64,000 nt of DNA, from assembly GCF_001894885.1 (NCBI RefSeq), contig NZ_BCXB01000021.1, forward strand, positions 30,040-94,039, written 5' to 3'. The translations under genes were made by a program, and so were the position numbers. Shown here piece after piece: positions 29,195-38,320 of the stretch. Within the stretch, counting starts at the first letter, position 1. Each line of letters starts with the position of its first letter. Origin of the DNA: Rhodococcus marinonascens NBRC 14363. GTDB taxonomy: Bacteria; Actinomycetota; Actinomycetes; Mycobacteriales; Mycobacteriaceae. The notes below the pieces were generated by a model, which saw only the letters and a program-made list of their open reading frames with translations, was not told where the DNA came from and searched no databases.

Positions 29195-29572
29195 GTGTTG
29201 CCTGAGCCGCACCGATTACGTCGTCATGCGGATTTTTCCTTGACTGTGCGACGTGGTCGTCGGATGGGTAGAGGCGATCTAGTTGTGCACGCGCTAGACC
29301 ATGCGCAGACAGACAAGCTGGTGAGTAGTGGCGGTCCGCGATTCGGACTTGTCGTGAGTAAGGCTGTCGGGCCGGCGGTGACTCGTCATCGAGTCGCACG
29401 CCGGCTTCGTCATGTGTGTGTTGACTTGATAGAGCTCATCCCCACCGGGACCGATGTAGTGATTCGTGCCCTTCCCGGAGCGGCGACCGCAAGCAGTCGC
29501 GATCTGGACAAGCAACTTCGTGCAGGTCTGCTTCGATTGGATCTTCTTGCACCCGTGAGTAACTCGGCATGA
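29195..29572 (+). CDS. rnpA: Ribonuclease P protein component
   Basis: 125 aa from GTG at 29195 (AGGAG six bases upstream). The RNA-binding RNR motif region is SKAVGPAVTRHRVARRLRHV; the N-terminus has LPEPHRLRRHADFSLTVRRGRR. It binds the RNase P RNA and helps in tRNA 5' end removal. Its stop overlaps the yidD start (ATGA). Confidence 0.95.
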   Translation: MLPEPHRLRRHADFSLTVRRGRRMGRGDLVVHALDHAQTDKLVSSGGPRFGLVVSKAVGPAVTRHRVARRLRHVCVDLIELIPTGTDVVIRALPGAATASSRDLDKQLRAGLLRLDLLAPVSNSA

Positions 29573-29931
29573 AGAGCGCATCTGACAAATCACCCGCCGG
29601 CTCCTCGACTTCATCTGCGTGGATGCCGGTTCGTGCGTTTCCGTCGAAGATTCTCATTTTCTTCATCGAGCTTTACCGGACGTATGTGTCGCCCCTGAGG
29701 ATGCCGACCTGCCGGTTCATGCCGACTTGTAGCGAGTATGCGGTGGAATCACTACGAACTCACGGGGCGATCAAAGGCCTCTTTTTGACGGTGGTCCGCT
29801 TGTCGAAGTGTGCCCCCTGGCACCCTGGTGGATGGGATCCGGTCCCAGGCGGGCAGGATTCGATCAAGGACCACTGTCCGGGTAGCCATGATCGCTGTCC
29901 CGTGAACGTGGACGAACAGAGGAGTACTTAG
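29569..29931 (+). CDS. yidD: Membrane protein insertion efficiency factor YidD
   Basis: 120 aa. Core motif [59 protein letters not shown] with the three-cysteine signature of YidD (the PTCRF, PTCSEYA and KCxPWHPGG blocks). The N-terminal 25 residues are less conserved, so an internal start is possible. Peripheral membrane protein assisting YidC; coupled to rnpA by a 4-base overlap. Confidence 0.94.
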   Translation: MKSASDKSPAGSSTSSAWMPVRAFPSKILIFFIELYRTYVSPLRMPTCRFMPTCSEYAVESLRTHGAIKGLFLTVVRLSKCAPWHPGGWDPVPGGQDSIKDHCPGSHDRCPVNVDEQRST

Positions 29932-29935
29932 AGCC

Positions 29936-31039
29936 GTGCTCGACTTCATTTACTACCCGGTGTCCGGGATCCTGTGGGTCTGGCACAAAGTCTTCGGCGC
30001 CATTCCATTCCTGGGCCCGGACAGTGGTATCACGTGGGCGCTCTCCGTGGTGTTTCTGGTATTTACCCTTCGTGCCGTGCTGTACAAGCCGTTCGTCAAA
30101 CAGGTTCGGACGACGAGGCAGATGCAGGAGTTGCAGCCGCAGATCAAGGCCCTACAGAAGAAGTACACAGGTGACCGCCAGCGGCAGGCCACCGAGATGC
30201 AGAAGCTCCAGAAGGAGCACGGATTCAACCCGATCATGGGCTGCCTGCCAGTTCTCGCGCAGGCGCCGGTCTTCATCGGCCTGTTTCACGTGCTGCGTTC
30301 GTTCAACCGCACTGGCACCGGCTTTGGTCAGGTCGGCTTGTCGGTCGAGGCAAATGCCAACACCCCGAACTATTTCTTCGGTGTCGACGACGTCCAGTCA
30401 TTCTTGAGTGCCCGACTGTTCGGCGCTCCCATCTCGGCTGCAATCACCACGCCGCAAGCGCAACTCGACGCGTTCGCCGCCTACGGTCCGATCCCAACGA
30501 TGCTGAACATCGGTGTCGTGGCGGTTCCACTCATGATCATCGCCAGCATCGCGACCCATTTCAATTCGCGTGCGTCCGTATCGCGCCAAAGCCCTGAGGC
30601 AGCAGCGAACCCACAGTCGGCGATCATGAACAAGCTCGCGCTGTACGTTTTCCCTCTCGGTGTTCTCGTCGGTGGACCGTTCCTCCCCATCGCGATCCTT
30701 CTGTACTGGGTGAGCAACAACATCTGGACCTACGCGCAGCAGCACATCGTCTTCCGCCGTATCGACGAAGAAGAGGAAGAGAAGAAGCAGGCGGCCATAG
30801 CGCGTCGAGCAGACAATGCCCCGAAGCCCGGAGCGCGCCCCGATCTCTCCAAGAAGAAGAAGCCTGGGACGGCAACAACGGATGGTTCTTCCGGGGAGAC
30901 TAAACCGGAGATCGTCGGGTCCGACGACTCCACCGATCAGGCGAGCGGCGATGTTTCGGCACCGGGTACCTCGAAGCCGAAACCTGGTAGTCGCCCCCAG
31001 TCGAACCGCGGCAAGTCCTCCAAGCGCAAGCGGCGCTGA
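29936..31039 (+). CDS. yidC: Membrane protein insertase YidC
   Basis: 367 aa from GTG at 29936. Signal-anchor-like first membrane segment, then the 60KD_IMP core: [13 protein letters not shown] coiled loop ([30 protein letters not shown]), [23 protein letters not shown], and two more membrane segments. The C-terminus is a long basic tail ending GKSSKRKRR, which in Gram-positive homologues contacts the ribosome. It inserts membrane proteins with or without SecYEG. Confidence 0.95.
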   Translation: MLDFIYYPVSGILWVWHKVFGAIPFLGPDSGITWALSVVFLVFTLRAVLYKPFVKQVRTTRQMQELQPQIKALQKKYTGDRQRQATEMQKLQKEHGFNPIMGCLPVLAQAPVFIGLFHVLRSFNRTGTGFGQVGLSVEANANTPNYFFGVDDVQSFLSARLFGAPISAAITTPQAQLDAFAAYGPIPTMLNIGVVAVPLMIIASIATHFNSRASVSRQSPEAAANPQSAIMNKLALYVFPLGVLVGGPFLPIAILLYWVSNNIWTYAQQHIVFRRIDEEEEEKKQAAIARRADNAPKPGARPDLSKKKKPGTATTDGSSGETKPEIVGSDDSTDQASGDVSAPGTSKPKPGSRPQSNRGKSSKRKRR

Positions 31040-31058
31040 TTCAGAAAAGAGAACGAGC

Positions 31059-31613
31059 ATGGCTATTGAGCCTGACATCGCAGTGGACGGAGATCGGATG
31101 GACGTGACTGCATCGACGCAGAACCCGGACACCGAGGTGGATTCTGATTCTGACGATTACCTGATCGAAGAAGGGGAGATCGCGGGCGACTATCTGGAGC
31201 AGCTACTCGACGTACTCGACTTCGATGGTGATATAGACCTGGACGTCGAGGGCGACCGTGCAATGGTCAGCATCGGCGGCGGCGACGATCTCACCAAGTT
31301 GGTCGGACGCAGGGGTGAGGTGCTGGATGCACTTCAGGAACTGACTCGGCTCGCCGTGCAGCAGTCGACGGGCGAGCGTAGCCGTCTCATGCTGGACATC
31401 GCGGGGTGGCGCGCTGGCCGGCGCGCGGAGCTCACCGAACTCGGCGACTCGACAGCCCGCCGAGTCCTCGACAGTGGTGAGCGGGAGGAGTTGTCTCCGA
31501 TGACACCGTTCGAACGCAAGATCGTGCATGACGCAGTCGCGAAGATCGAGGGCGTGTCGAGTGAGAGCGAAGGCGCTGAGCCGTCACGCCGCGTTATCGT
31601 GATCAGGGACTGA
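31059..31613 (+). CDS. jag: Jag/KhpB-like KH-R3H RNA-binding protein
   Basis: 184 aa from ATG at 31059. Acidic N-terminus, then a KH domain (YLEQLLDVLDFDGDIDLDVEGDRAMVSIGGGDDLTKLVGRRGEVLDALQELTRLAV) and an R3H domain (LMLDIAGWRAGRRAEL...MTPFERKIVHDAVAKIEGVSSESEG). This is Rv3920c-type, always found next to yidC. Binds RNA; in other Gram-positives KhpB affects cell division and elongation. Confidence 0.92.
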   Translation: MAIEPDIAVDGDRMDVTASTQNPDTEVDSDSDDYLIEEGEIAGDYLEQLLDVLDFDGDIDLDVEGDRAMVSIGGGDDLTKLVGRRGEVLDALQELTRLAVQQSTGERSRLMLDIAGWRAGRRAELTELGDSTARRVLDSGEREELSPMTPFERKIVHDAVAKIEGVSSESEGAEPSRRVIVIRD

Positions 31614-31630
31614 TTCGCTCAGCAGAAGCG

Positions 31631-31674
31631 AAGGCGAGGTTCCCGGAGCCAGTTCCGGGAACCTCGCCTTTCTT
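31631..31674 (+). terminator. Terminator of the rpmH-jag operon
   Basis: A 17-bp perfect stem (31631-31647 with 31654-31670), six-base loop, followed by TCTT. It lies 17 bases after the jag stop and is a classical Rho-independent shape. Confidence 0.9.
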
Positions 31675-31712
31675 GCATGTCATTCTCGAGTAGATCACTG
31701 TGGTGATGTTTC

Positions 31713-31726
31713 GTTTCACGTGAAAC
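31713..31726. promoter_or_regulatory. parS: parS site 1
   Basis: GTTTCACGTGAAAC, a perfect 14-bp palindrome equal to the ParB-binding core consensus, just past the jag terminator and about 3.6 kb before parA. Confidence 0.93.
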
Positions 31727-31824
31727 ACGAGCCACTCCCTCCCCTATCCCCTCCCCCGGCAGCGGGGGTTCCGCATGACTTGGTGATGTGAAACTAATGA
31801 ATCATTCCTACTTCCAACGGAGCG

Positions 31825-32145
31825 TTACTGGTCGGGGCAGCTCACCATCGTGGCGGCATGGATGAACTCGTCCTCGGCACCCTGCAGTCGTTCAAACCAC
31901 AGTCCTTGAAACTCGTCGCGGACGTATGTCTGCGCGGCTTGTGGACCGTCAGATGCCATCAATCGGCATACCTCGCTGGCCGAGTCTTTGAGGGGGCTGT
32001 CGGGACCCTGTCCCATCGGGGATCCCGCAACTGTTCTCTCATTCGGAACGGAATCGCGGATACGAGCGAGTCGCGGGCCGCCGCAGCTTCGTCCGCCGCT
32101 GATGCAGTAAGGTGCGTCTGGCAGGTCCCCGATAGTCGGGCCACG
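31825..32145 (-). pseudogene. 3' part of a lipoprotein gene cut by the IS3 element
   Basis: The minus strand codes ARLSGTCQTHLTASAADEAAAARDSLVSA in one frame and PMGQGPDSPLKDSASEVCRLMASDGPQAAQTYVRDEFQGLWFERLQGAEDEFIHAATMVSCPDQ in another, ending at 31825. Both look like real coding sequence, so there is a frameshift as well as the IS break. The matching 5' part is at 33406-33548. The protein resembles small lipoproteins with a C-terminal cysteine pair; exact family not recognised. Confidence 0.55.
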
Positions 32146-32174
32146 TGGTTTTAGAGCCACGGTGTGAATTGATG

Positions 32175-33075
32175 TCAGTCGATCTCGCAGCCCACAGGTT
32201 GGTGGATGTGGGTGCACCGGGCAGCGTACTCGGCCGGCGTTCGGTAGCCCAGCGACGAGTGCCGGTGCCGGTGATTGTGGTCCTCCTTGAAGTCGCCGAT
32301 CACCACCCGCGCTTCGAGCAGATTCGTCCAGTAGTTCCGGTTGAGGCATTCCTTTCGCAGCCGGTTGTTGATCCCCCAAGGACTTCGTCCAGGGAGGTTC
32401 CCCCAGATTCGATATGCCCGTTGTTCCACGGAGTGCCCGGCGGGATGTACGAGATTCCGACCCTGCTGGCGCAGAACTGTTGCAGTGCATGGGAAATAAA
32501 CTCCGGGCCATTGTCCATCCGCAACACCTGCGGTGGACCACCCCACAATACGAAAGCCTTCCCCAACTCCTCCACAAGCCGTTCCGCGGTGATCGAGCGC
32601 TCCACGATATTCAGAAGCGACAACCGAGTGTGCTCGTCGACCATCGATGCAATCTTCACCGCCTTCCCATCGATAGTGGAATCGAACTGGAAGTCGATAG
32701 CCCACACCACATTCGGTGCATCCGCTTCGACTGTCGGCACCGAACTCACCCCGGCCCGCTTACGGGGGTGATAGATCCGCACCTGCAGGCCTTCCTCCTT
32801 CCATAATCGGTGGACCTTCTTCTTGTTCACCTGCAGGCCCTCGTCGTGGCGTAGATGAGCCCACGCACGCGAAGAATCCGTGCAGCGGGTGTTTGAGGGC
32901 GTAGCGGCGAAGCCAGGCCCGTAGGTCGGCGTCAGGGTCTGACGGGGTCTGCGCTACGGGAAGCCGCCGAAAGGTGGATCGGGCGAGCCCAACAGCTTTG
33001 CATGCCAATCGCTGCGAGATACTCAACGTGCAGGTCAGCATCTCGACTGCGCGGCGCTTGGCGGCTGGGCTCAGA
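32175..33075 (-). pseudogene. IS3 transposase orfB with two lesions
   Basis: Reads SISQRLACKAVGLARSTFRRLP, then KHPLHGF, where the frame is lost at about 32869. It resumes as VNKKKVHRLWKEEGLQVRIYHPRKR with the rve core VVWAIDFQFDSTIDGKAVKIASMVDEH, RMDNGPEFISHALQQF and GTPWNNGHIES. An extra 30-odd-base piece then breaks the frame at 32372-32400. It ends RHSSLGYRTPAEYAARC. The DDE residues (D in AIDFQ, D in RMDNGPE, and E in GHIES) remain. Confidence 0.85.
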
Positions 33076-33361
33076 ATTTTCCCTTGGCCACCTCACGCAG
33101 CGCGTCCTTCTCCAACTCGGCCTCGGCGAGCAGCCGTTTGAGTTTGCCGTTCTGTTCTCGGAGTTCTTTGAGTTCCTTCGCCGCATCGGTGTCCATGCCG
33201 CGGTATTGGCGTCGCCAGTTGTACAACGTCGCCGCCGACACCTCGAGTTCGGCGGCGATCTCTTCCTGTGTTCTCCCTGCTGCGGTCAACTCGTCCGCCC
33301 GCCGCAGCTTCCGAACAATGTCTTCCGCAGAATTGCGTTTCCGTCCAGCCATGATCTTCAT
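33071..33361 (-). CDS. IS3-family transposase orfA
   Basis: 96 aa: HTH_Tnp_1 with RKRNSAEDIVRKLRRADELTAAGRTQEEIAAELEVSAATLYNWRRQYRGM, then a leucine-zipper-like coil KELKELREQNGKLKRLLAEAELEKDALREV. It ends just past the start of the orfB frame; the AAGGGAAAATTC at the junction could be the site of programmed frameshifting. Intact. Confidence 0.92.
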   Translation of the reverse strand: MKIMAGRKRNSAEDIVRKLRRADELTAAGRTQEEIAAELEVSAATLYNWRRQYRGMDTDAAKELKELREQNGKLKRLLAEAELEKDALREVAKGKF

Positions 33362-33405
33362 TGTCCTTCCAACCCCAGGTCAAGGGGCAACAGGACTCCA
33401 AAACA

Positions 33406-33548
33406 CTGTGGACCCATTCACGGGAGACACGCCACGTCGACTCGAGGGCGATGCTGTCCTGCGTGTTCCCCAACCCGCACCCGCCGCTCATCAATGCGAT
33501 TCTCGCCAGTGCAGCACCCGCCGTGACTCGCCACCCGATGCCCTTCAA
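33406..33548 (-). pseudogene. 5' part of the split lipoprotein gene
   Basis: Minus strand from ATG at 33548: MKGIGWRVTAGAALARIALMSGGCGLGNTQDSIALESTWRVSREWVHS, a lipoprotein signal with a lipobox-like LMSGGC, running into the IS end. Completes the pair with 31825-32145. Confidence 0.55.
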
Positions 33549-34198
33549 TGAATATCCCCCGTTACGAATCGCCGTGGTGTGTCAAAATGCACCGGGTCGG
33601 CTATTGGTCCGCTTTGCATCGTCAGTTCAACAGGACGAGAAAGATCAAAATCTCGGATGCTCTACCGGATTTTTCCATCTCCGGTCCGTACCCTACGCAT
33701 CGGTGGCGGGTGCGTAATCGCAACGCTCCTCTACCCGTGAGCCCCGCGCGGTTCGACGTTCAGGAGCTCGGTGATGATGTTGGGATGGGCTGGCCGTGGC
33801 CGGCGCACACCAAGGGGTGAACAAGCAGCTGATTGGAAGCTGTGACGGATCCATTCCGGATGCCGCTCGTTTCACCCGTCGTTCCTCGAGGGCGACGACT
33901 CACTGACTGACTCACTCGCTCACGAGCGACAACCGGTCCCAGACATCGAGACGGAACGAGTTATGTCAAAGGTGCGGCTTTTCATCGTTTCGATCCGGAA
34001 TCAAGTTTCGGTTTCATCCACCCATCCACCCCCGGTAGTTTCGTCACTGTGATGATTACAAACCGGCCTCGACTAGTCGACACTCGGTGGAGAAGTAGAC
34101 GCGGTCGTCTGGACTGTTTGGCGAGTGGACCGACTCCACTGCCGACACTATTCGGATCAACCCTCAGGCCCCACGTTGGTTGTATCAGACACTTTGTT

Positions 34199-34212
34199 GT
34201 TCCGCGTGAAAC
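34199..34212. promoter_or_regulatory. Degenerate parS-like site
   Basis: GTTCCGCGTGAAAC, one base off the variant GTTCCACGTGAAAC core. Weaker site, possibly a remnant. Confidence 0.5.
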
Positions 34213-34415
34213 AGTCGGCCTTTGAAGGACTGGATGGGCGCCAGGATGTGTCAGTACTTCCTGTTGTCAGGGATGGCCTCACCTTTGAAGTTCGTACTCA
34301 CGCTCGGCTCGTCCGTACCCACCGCCGGCATCTTGTGCATCGGGATCCCTGGGTGGACGTAGTGCGCTGAATGGACCGGACTTCCTCCGAAGGGCGCAGG
34401 CGCTGCGCCATGACC

Positions 34416-34429
34416 GTTTCACGTGGAAC
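34416..34429. promoter_or_regulatory. parS: parS site 2
   Basis: GTTTCACGTGGAAC, the common actinobacterial variant of the parS core, about 200 bases before rsmG. Confidence 0.85.
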
Positions 34430-34610
34430 AATCGATCCTGGAACTCTGCTGACATTGGAAGCAGACCGAACCCCTCCCCTCCCTTATCGGTGGATGGGGT
34501 GCCGCCCGACACCATCCGGCGTTGCGCGCCCAAGTTGGTGGGCATACTCGCGAATGAGCCGGATAATGGAGACGTTGAGTTTGCTGACTTCGCGTTATTC
34601 GCGGGAGGAT

Positions 34611-34624
34611 GTTTCACGTGGAAC
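34611..34624. promoter_or_regulatory. parS: parS site 3, overlapping the rsmG start
   Basis: GTTTCACGTGGAAC lies between the GGGAGG ribosome site (34603-34608) and covers the GTG start at 34618. ParB binding here would cover the beginning of the gene. Confidence 0.85.
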
Positions 34625-35292
34625 CACATGGTGAAGAGCTAACCGAATGGGACGAACAAGCGGTGGCACGCCAGGTGTTCGGTGAACGATTCGATATCGC
34701 GGAACGCTATTACAAGTCGCTTGCCAGTGATGGGGTTGAACGAGGCCTGATCGGTCCGCGCGAAATCCCACGACTATGGGAACGGCACTTGCTGAACTGC
34801 GCGGTCGTCGGGGAACTGATAGCCGTAGGTGAGTCCGTCGTCGATGTTGGAAGCGGTGCCGGACTGCCTGGCATTCCTCTCGCTATCGCCCGGCCCGATC
34901 TTCGTATAACTCTTGTCGAGCCACTCCTGCGCCGGTCGGTTTACCTCGCCGAGTTCGTCGAGTCCAACGGGTTGGATGTCCTTGTAGTTCGGGGGCGGGC
35001 CGAAGAGTCAGGTGTAGTCAAGGAGGCCGGAGGTGCTGACGTGGTGACCTCCCGCGCTGTGGCGCCGTTGGAGAAACTCGCCAAATGGTCGCTACCACTG
35101 ATCCACGAGCATGGGAGAATGCTCGCATTGAAAGGTTTGAGCGCCGCCGAAGAGATTTCCCGTGACCGCGTTTCCCTCACCCGTTTAGGTGCGGGAAAGC
35201 TGGAGATTGTGGAATGCGGAGTGGGCTTGCTTCCCGTGCCCACAGTTGTGGTGAGGGCAGAACGAATACCAAGACACCGTCAGCGTCGATGA
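34618..35292 (+). CDS. rsmG: 16S rRNA m7G527 methyltransferase
   Basis: 224 aa. I prefer GTG at 34618, because GGGAGG lies nine bases upstream; ATG at 34609 in the same frame directly abuts that site. GidB family: [48 protein letters not shown]-binding [34 protein letters not shown], and VRGRAEE...[14 protein letters not shown]. Methylates 16S rRNA G527; loss gives low-level streptomycin resistance. Followed by parA after 67 bases. Confidence 0.93.
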   Translation: MEPHGEELTEWDEQAVARQVFGERFDIAERYYKSLASDGVERGLIGPREIPRLWERHLLNCAVVGELIAVGESVVDVGSGAGLPGIPLAIARPDLRITLVEPLLRRSVYLAEFVESNGLDVLVVRGRAEESGVVKEAGGADVVTSRAVAPLEKLAKWSLPLIHEHGRMLALKGLSAAEEISRDRVSLTRLGAGKLEIVECGVGLLPVPTVVVRAERIPRHRQRR

Positions 35293-35359
35293 TGGTCCGG
35301 TCGAGGCAAGGTAGCGAGCATGTCGAGTAACGAGCGATTCTCAATCGAAGGAGTAGTCA

Positions 35360-36373
35360 ATGTCGGGTGGGCCTGAATCCGCCGTTTCACGTGAAACATC
35401 ATCATGTGAAACCGACCATCAATACGACCAGGCGGCGCGCTCCGAGGACGGAGACGACGAATTCACGGCCCCGTACAACGGAATCTCGGTCGAGGAAACT
35501 CCGATCGGCGCTGCGGCGCACCGGGCGAGTCAAATCCTCCACCCTCACTCGGTAGCTCTTCCGAAGCCATCGGAACGACGAATCATGACCATCGCCAACC
35601 AGAAGGGTGGCGTCGGGAAGACGACGAGCGCCGTCAATCTGGCGTCCGCTCTTGCAGTACAGGGATTGACGGTTCTAGTGGTCGACCTCGACCCGCAGGG
35701 TAATGCCAGCACGGCGCTGGGAATTGCTCACAACTCTGGCGTGCCCTCCAGTTACGAACTCCTGCTCGGTGAGGTGACCGCTATAGAAGCGATCCAGACT
35801 AGCCCACACAACGATCGACTGTTCTGTATCCCGGCCACGATCGACCTCGCCGGCGCCGAGATCGAACTGGTCTCCATGGTGGCCCGGGAGGGTCGGCTGA
35901 AGAGTGCGCTGTCGGAGAAGTCGTTTGGCGACATCGACGTGGACTTCATCTTGATCGACTGCCCCCCCTCACTCGGACTGCTCACAGTCAACGCGATGGT
36001 CGCGGCTAAGGAAGTTCTGATCCCGATTCAGTGTGAGTACTACGCTCTTGAAGGCGTCGGACAGCTACTGAGGAACATCGAACTGGTGCAGGCCCACCTG
36101 AACCCTGATCTGCACGTGTCCACGGTGCTTCTCACGATGCACGACGGGCGCACCAAGTTGGCCGACCAGGTGGCCGAAGAGGCGCGTGCCCATTTCGGTG
36201 ATGCGGTCCTGAAAGCAGTCATTCCGCGAAGTGTGAAGGTATCCGAGGCTCCTGGATACGGTATGACTGTGCTCGATTACGACCCCGGATCTCGGGGTGC
36301 CATGAGTTACCTTGATGCAGGACGTGAACTCGCCACACGCGTAGCCCACAGCACAGAGCAGGAGCAGCGATGA
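35360..36373 (+). CDS. parA: Chromosome partitioning ATPase ParA
   Basis: 337 aa, ATG with GAAGGAG site. The N-terminal 75 residues are extra and variable. Then the deviant Walker [28 protein letters not shown], and [21 protein letters not shown]-dependent DNA-binding ParA moves ParB-parS complexes. A parS site lies in codons 9-13. Its stop overlaps the parB start. Confidence 0.97.
   Translation: MSGGPESAVSRETSSCETDHQYDQAARSEDGDDEFTAPYNGISVEETPIGAAAHRASQILHPHSVALPKPSERRIMTIANQKGGVGKTTSAVNLASALAVQGLTVLVVDLDPQGNASTALGIAHNSGVPSSYELLLGEVTAIEAIQTSPHNDRLFCIPATIDLAGAEIELVSMVAREGRLKSALSEKSFGDIDVDFILIDCPPSLGLLTVNAMVAAKEVLIPIQCEYYALEGVGQLLRNIELVQAHLNPDLHVSTVLLTMHDGRTKLADQVAEEARAHFGDAVLKAVIPRSVKVSEAPGYGMTVLDYDPGSRGAMSYLDAGRELATRVAHSTEQEQR
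35384..35397. promoter_or_regulatory. parS: parS site 4, inside parA
   Basis: GTTTCACGTGAAAC, a perfect palindrome within the 5' coding part of parA. Confidence 0.92.
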
Positions 36374-37449
36374 GTCAGACGCGCAAAGGGGGGCTGGGCC
36401 GTGGTCTGGCTGCGCTCATTCCTACCGGACCGACGATGAGCCCGGGACTCGGCGTCGCCGCGGCCGATGTCGTGATCGGAACCGACAGCCGTACCGCCAC
36501 GGTCGCTTCCGGACCGCAATCATCCGAAGTCTCCGCCGATGAGGGGGCTGCCCAGACGTCCACGGTAAACAACGGAGACATCGACGGCGTCGACTCCGTG
36601 TCGGACAACGGGGCTCAGCCCCTTCCCTCCCCTGCTGGAGCGGTGTACCGAGAAATCGATCCCGACCTGATCGAGAGAAATCCCAAGCAGCCTCGGCAAG
36701 TCTTCGACGACGACGCTCTCGGTGAGTTGGTCCACTCGATTCGTGAGTTCGGGCTGATGCAGCCGATCGTTGTCCGACCGATCGAGAACGGCAAATTCCA
36801 ACTCGTCATGGGCGAGCGTCGGTGGCGTGCCAGCCAGGAAGCCGACCTCGAAGTGATTCCGGCGATCGTCCGGGAGACCGGCGACGATGCGATGTTGCGA
36901 GACGCGCTTCTCGAGAACATCCACCGCGTTCAGCTCAACCCCTTGGAAGAGGCCGCGGCCTACCAACAACTCCTCGAAGAGTTCGAGGTGACGCATGAAG
37001 AACTGGCCGCGCGGATCGGCCGTTCCCGTCCCGTGGTGACCAACATGATCCGACTGCTCAAGTTGCCGATTCCGGTGCAACGCCGTGTGGCGGCGGGCGT
37101 CCTGTCGGCCGGTCACGCCAGGGCGCTGCTCTCACTCGAGGGCGGCGCCGATATGCAGGAGGTGATGGCAGCACGCGTCGTCGCTGAAGGAATGTCAGTC
37201 CGTGCGACAGAGGAAGCGGTCATACTTGCCAACCGCGGCGGGGATCAGACGGCGCAGCCCTCTCAGCGTCGGAAGCCGATGATGATGCCGGGCCTGCAGG
37301 ACGTGGCCGCGCGGCTTTCAGATTCGTTCGACACCCGAGTCACGGTGAGTCTCGGCAAGCGTAAGGGCAGAATTGTGGTCGAGTTCGGTTCTGTGGACGA
37401 TCTTCAGAGGATCGTGGGAATGATGGAGGTACAGAAGGCTGATTCGTAA
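36370..37449 (+). CDS. parB: Chromosome partitioning protein ParB
   Basis: 359 aa; ATGA overlap with parA. Begins [17 protein letters not shown], the ParA-activating N-terminus. CTP-binding N-domain with [27 protein letters not shown] and [11 protein letters not shown] core with [37 protein letters not shown], and C-terminal dimer domain [26 protein letters not shown]. Binds parS and spreads as a CTP-driven clamp. Confidence 0.97.
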   Translation: MSQTRKGGLGRGLAALIPTGPTMSPGLGVAAADVVIGTDSRTATVASGPQSSEVSADEGAAQTSTVNNGDIDGVDSVSDNGAQPLPSPAGAVYREIDPDLIERNPKQPRQVFDDDALGELVHSIREFGLMQPIVVRPIENGKFQLVMGERRWRASQEADLEVIPAIVRETGDDAMLRDALLENIHRVQLNPLEEAAAYQQLLEEFEVTHEELAARIGRSRPVVTNMIRLLKLPIPVQRRVAAGVLSAGHARALLSLEGGADMQEVMAARVVAEGMSVRATEEAVILANRGGDQTAQPSQRRKPMMMPGLQDVAARLSDSFDTRVTVSLGKRKGRIVVEFGSVDDLQRIVGMMEVQKADS

Positions 37450-37470
37450 GCTCCTGAGGAGGTAGAAGCA

Positions 37471-37534
37471 CCCCACGGCGATATGTCACTGTGACAGTAG
37501 TCGCCGGCGAATCGGCTTCGGAACGGCCGTGGGG
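37471..37534. terminator. Nested hairpin after parB
   Basis: Outer arms CCCCACGGC (37471-37479) and GCCGTGGGG (37526-37534) enclose a perfect TGTCAC-T-GTGACA palindrome (37484-37496) and a CGCCGGCGA / TCGGCTTCGG structure. Starts 22 bases after the parB stop. May terminate the operon or be a protein site. Confidence 0.5.
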
Positions 37535-37605
37535 GGCGAAAACCGTTGAATAGCAGAGGATGTCGAATGATACGCGCATGTGACTCATGGAGGCTGAGCT
37601 AGCCA

Positions 37606-38310
37606 GTGTCGACTCATGTCACATCGCTCACTCTCGATGGCTTGGACAAGCTTTCCGCGCACGCTCGGCGCTGTGTTTTCTGGGAAATGGATCCGGCGGC
37701 GATCAACGGTTCGCGTGGGTTCTGTGATCAGGAATTCGAGAAGGAGGCATGGCTGTCGATGGTCATGCTCGAGTGGGGTTCGTGCGGTCAGGTCGCCGTG
37801 ATAGACGGCAAGCCAGTCGGAAGTGCTCTCTACGCTCCGCCACGGACAGTGCCCCGCGCGCATCTTCTACCGACAGGACCCGTCGGCGCCGACGCAATCC
37901 TCCTCACAAGCCTTAGGCTCGAGCCCGCAGGCGAGGAACAGAACCTGGGAACGACGTTGATCCAAGCGGTCGTGGCCGATCTGGTGCGTCGTGGTGTTCG
38001 CGCCCTCGAGGCGTTCGGTATCCGCAACATGGATGTGGACGGATCGATCGAGACACCGGGTGCGGGCGTCTCCTCTGCCACCGCAGCCCGCGAGTGCTCC
38101 CCCGAGGAGTGCATGATCCCGGCTGATCTCCTCGAGGATAACGGCTTCAAAGTGGTTGCTCCTCACCCACACTTCCCACGTCTGAGACTGGAGCTGAATC
38201 GCGATCACGGATGGAAGGAAGATGTGGAGGCCGCCCTCGAGAGACTGCTGAACACATCGTCGGTGAGCATGGTGGATATCGGTGAACGCACACCTGTGGG
38301 TGTGCGCTGA
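37606..38310 (+). CDS. GNAT-family protein in the parB-cwlM region
   Basis: 234 aa from GTG at 37606. GNAT-like fold: FWEMDPAAI, KEAWLSMVMLEWGSCGQVAVIDGKPVGSALYAPP, then LTSLRLEPAGEEQNLGTTLIQAVVADLVRRGVRALEAFG with a relaxed acetyl-CoA site. The C-terminal part has ARECSPEECMIPADLLEDNGFKVVAPHPHFPRLRLEL. A homologue (Rv3916c type) sits in the same place between parB and cwlM in mycobacteria. Substrate unknown. Confidence 0.75.
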   Translation: MSTHVTSLTLDGLDKLSAHARRCVFWEMDPAAINGSRGFCDQEFEKEAWLSMVMLEWGSCGQVAVIDGKPVGSALYAPPRTVPRAHLLPTGPVGADAILLTSLRLEPAGEEQNLGTTLIQAVVADLVRRGVRALEAFGIRNMDVDGSIETPGAGVSSATAARECSPEECMIPADLLEDNGFKVVAPHPHFPRLRLELNRDHGWKEDVEAALERLLNTSSVSMVDIGERTPVGVR

Positions 38311-38320
38311 CTGCCGGCGC

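Larger units (their letters stand above)
32146..33405 (-). mobile_element. IS3-family insertion sequence
   Basis: About 1.26 kb with orfA (33071-33361) and a broken orfB (32175-about 33075) on the minus strand. Candidate ends are TGGTTTTAGAG at 32146 and the partly matching CTCCAAAACA ending at 33405, about 12 of 17 bases agreeing as an imperfect inverted repeat. No clean target duplication is visible, so the ends are approximate. It splits a lipoprotein gene. Both transposase lesions suggest that it can no longer move on its own. Confidence 0.85.
33549..34617. other. Gene-free stretch with parS sites upstream of rsmG
   Basis: About 1.07 kb. No gene stands out: frames are short and lack ribosome sites. 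It holds a degenerate parS at 34199-34212, a good one at 34416-34429, and one at 34611-34624. Its GC content is lower and it looks like decayed sequence plus the rsmG-parAB promoter. Confidence 0.6.
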
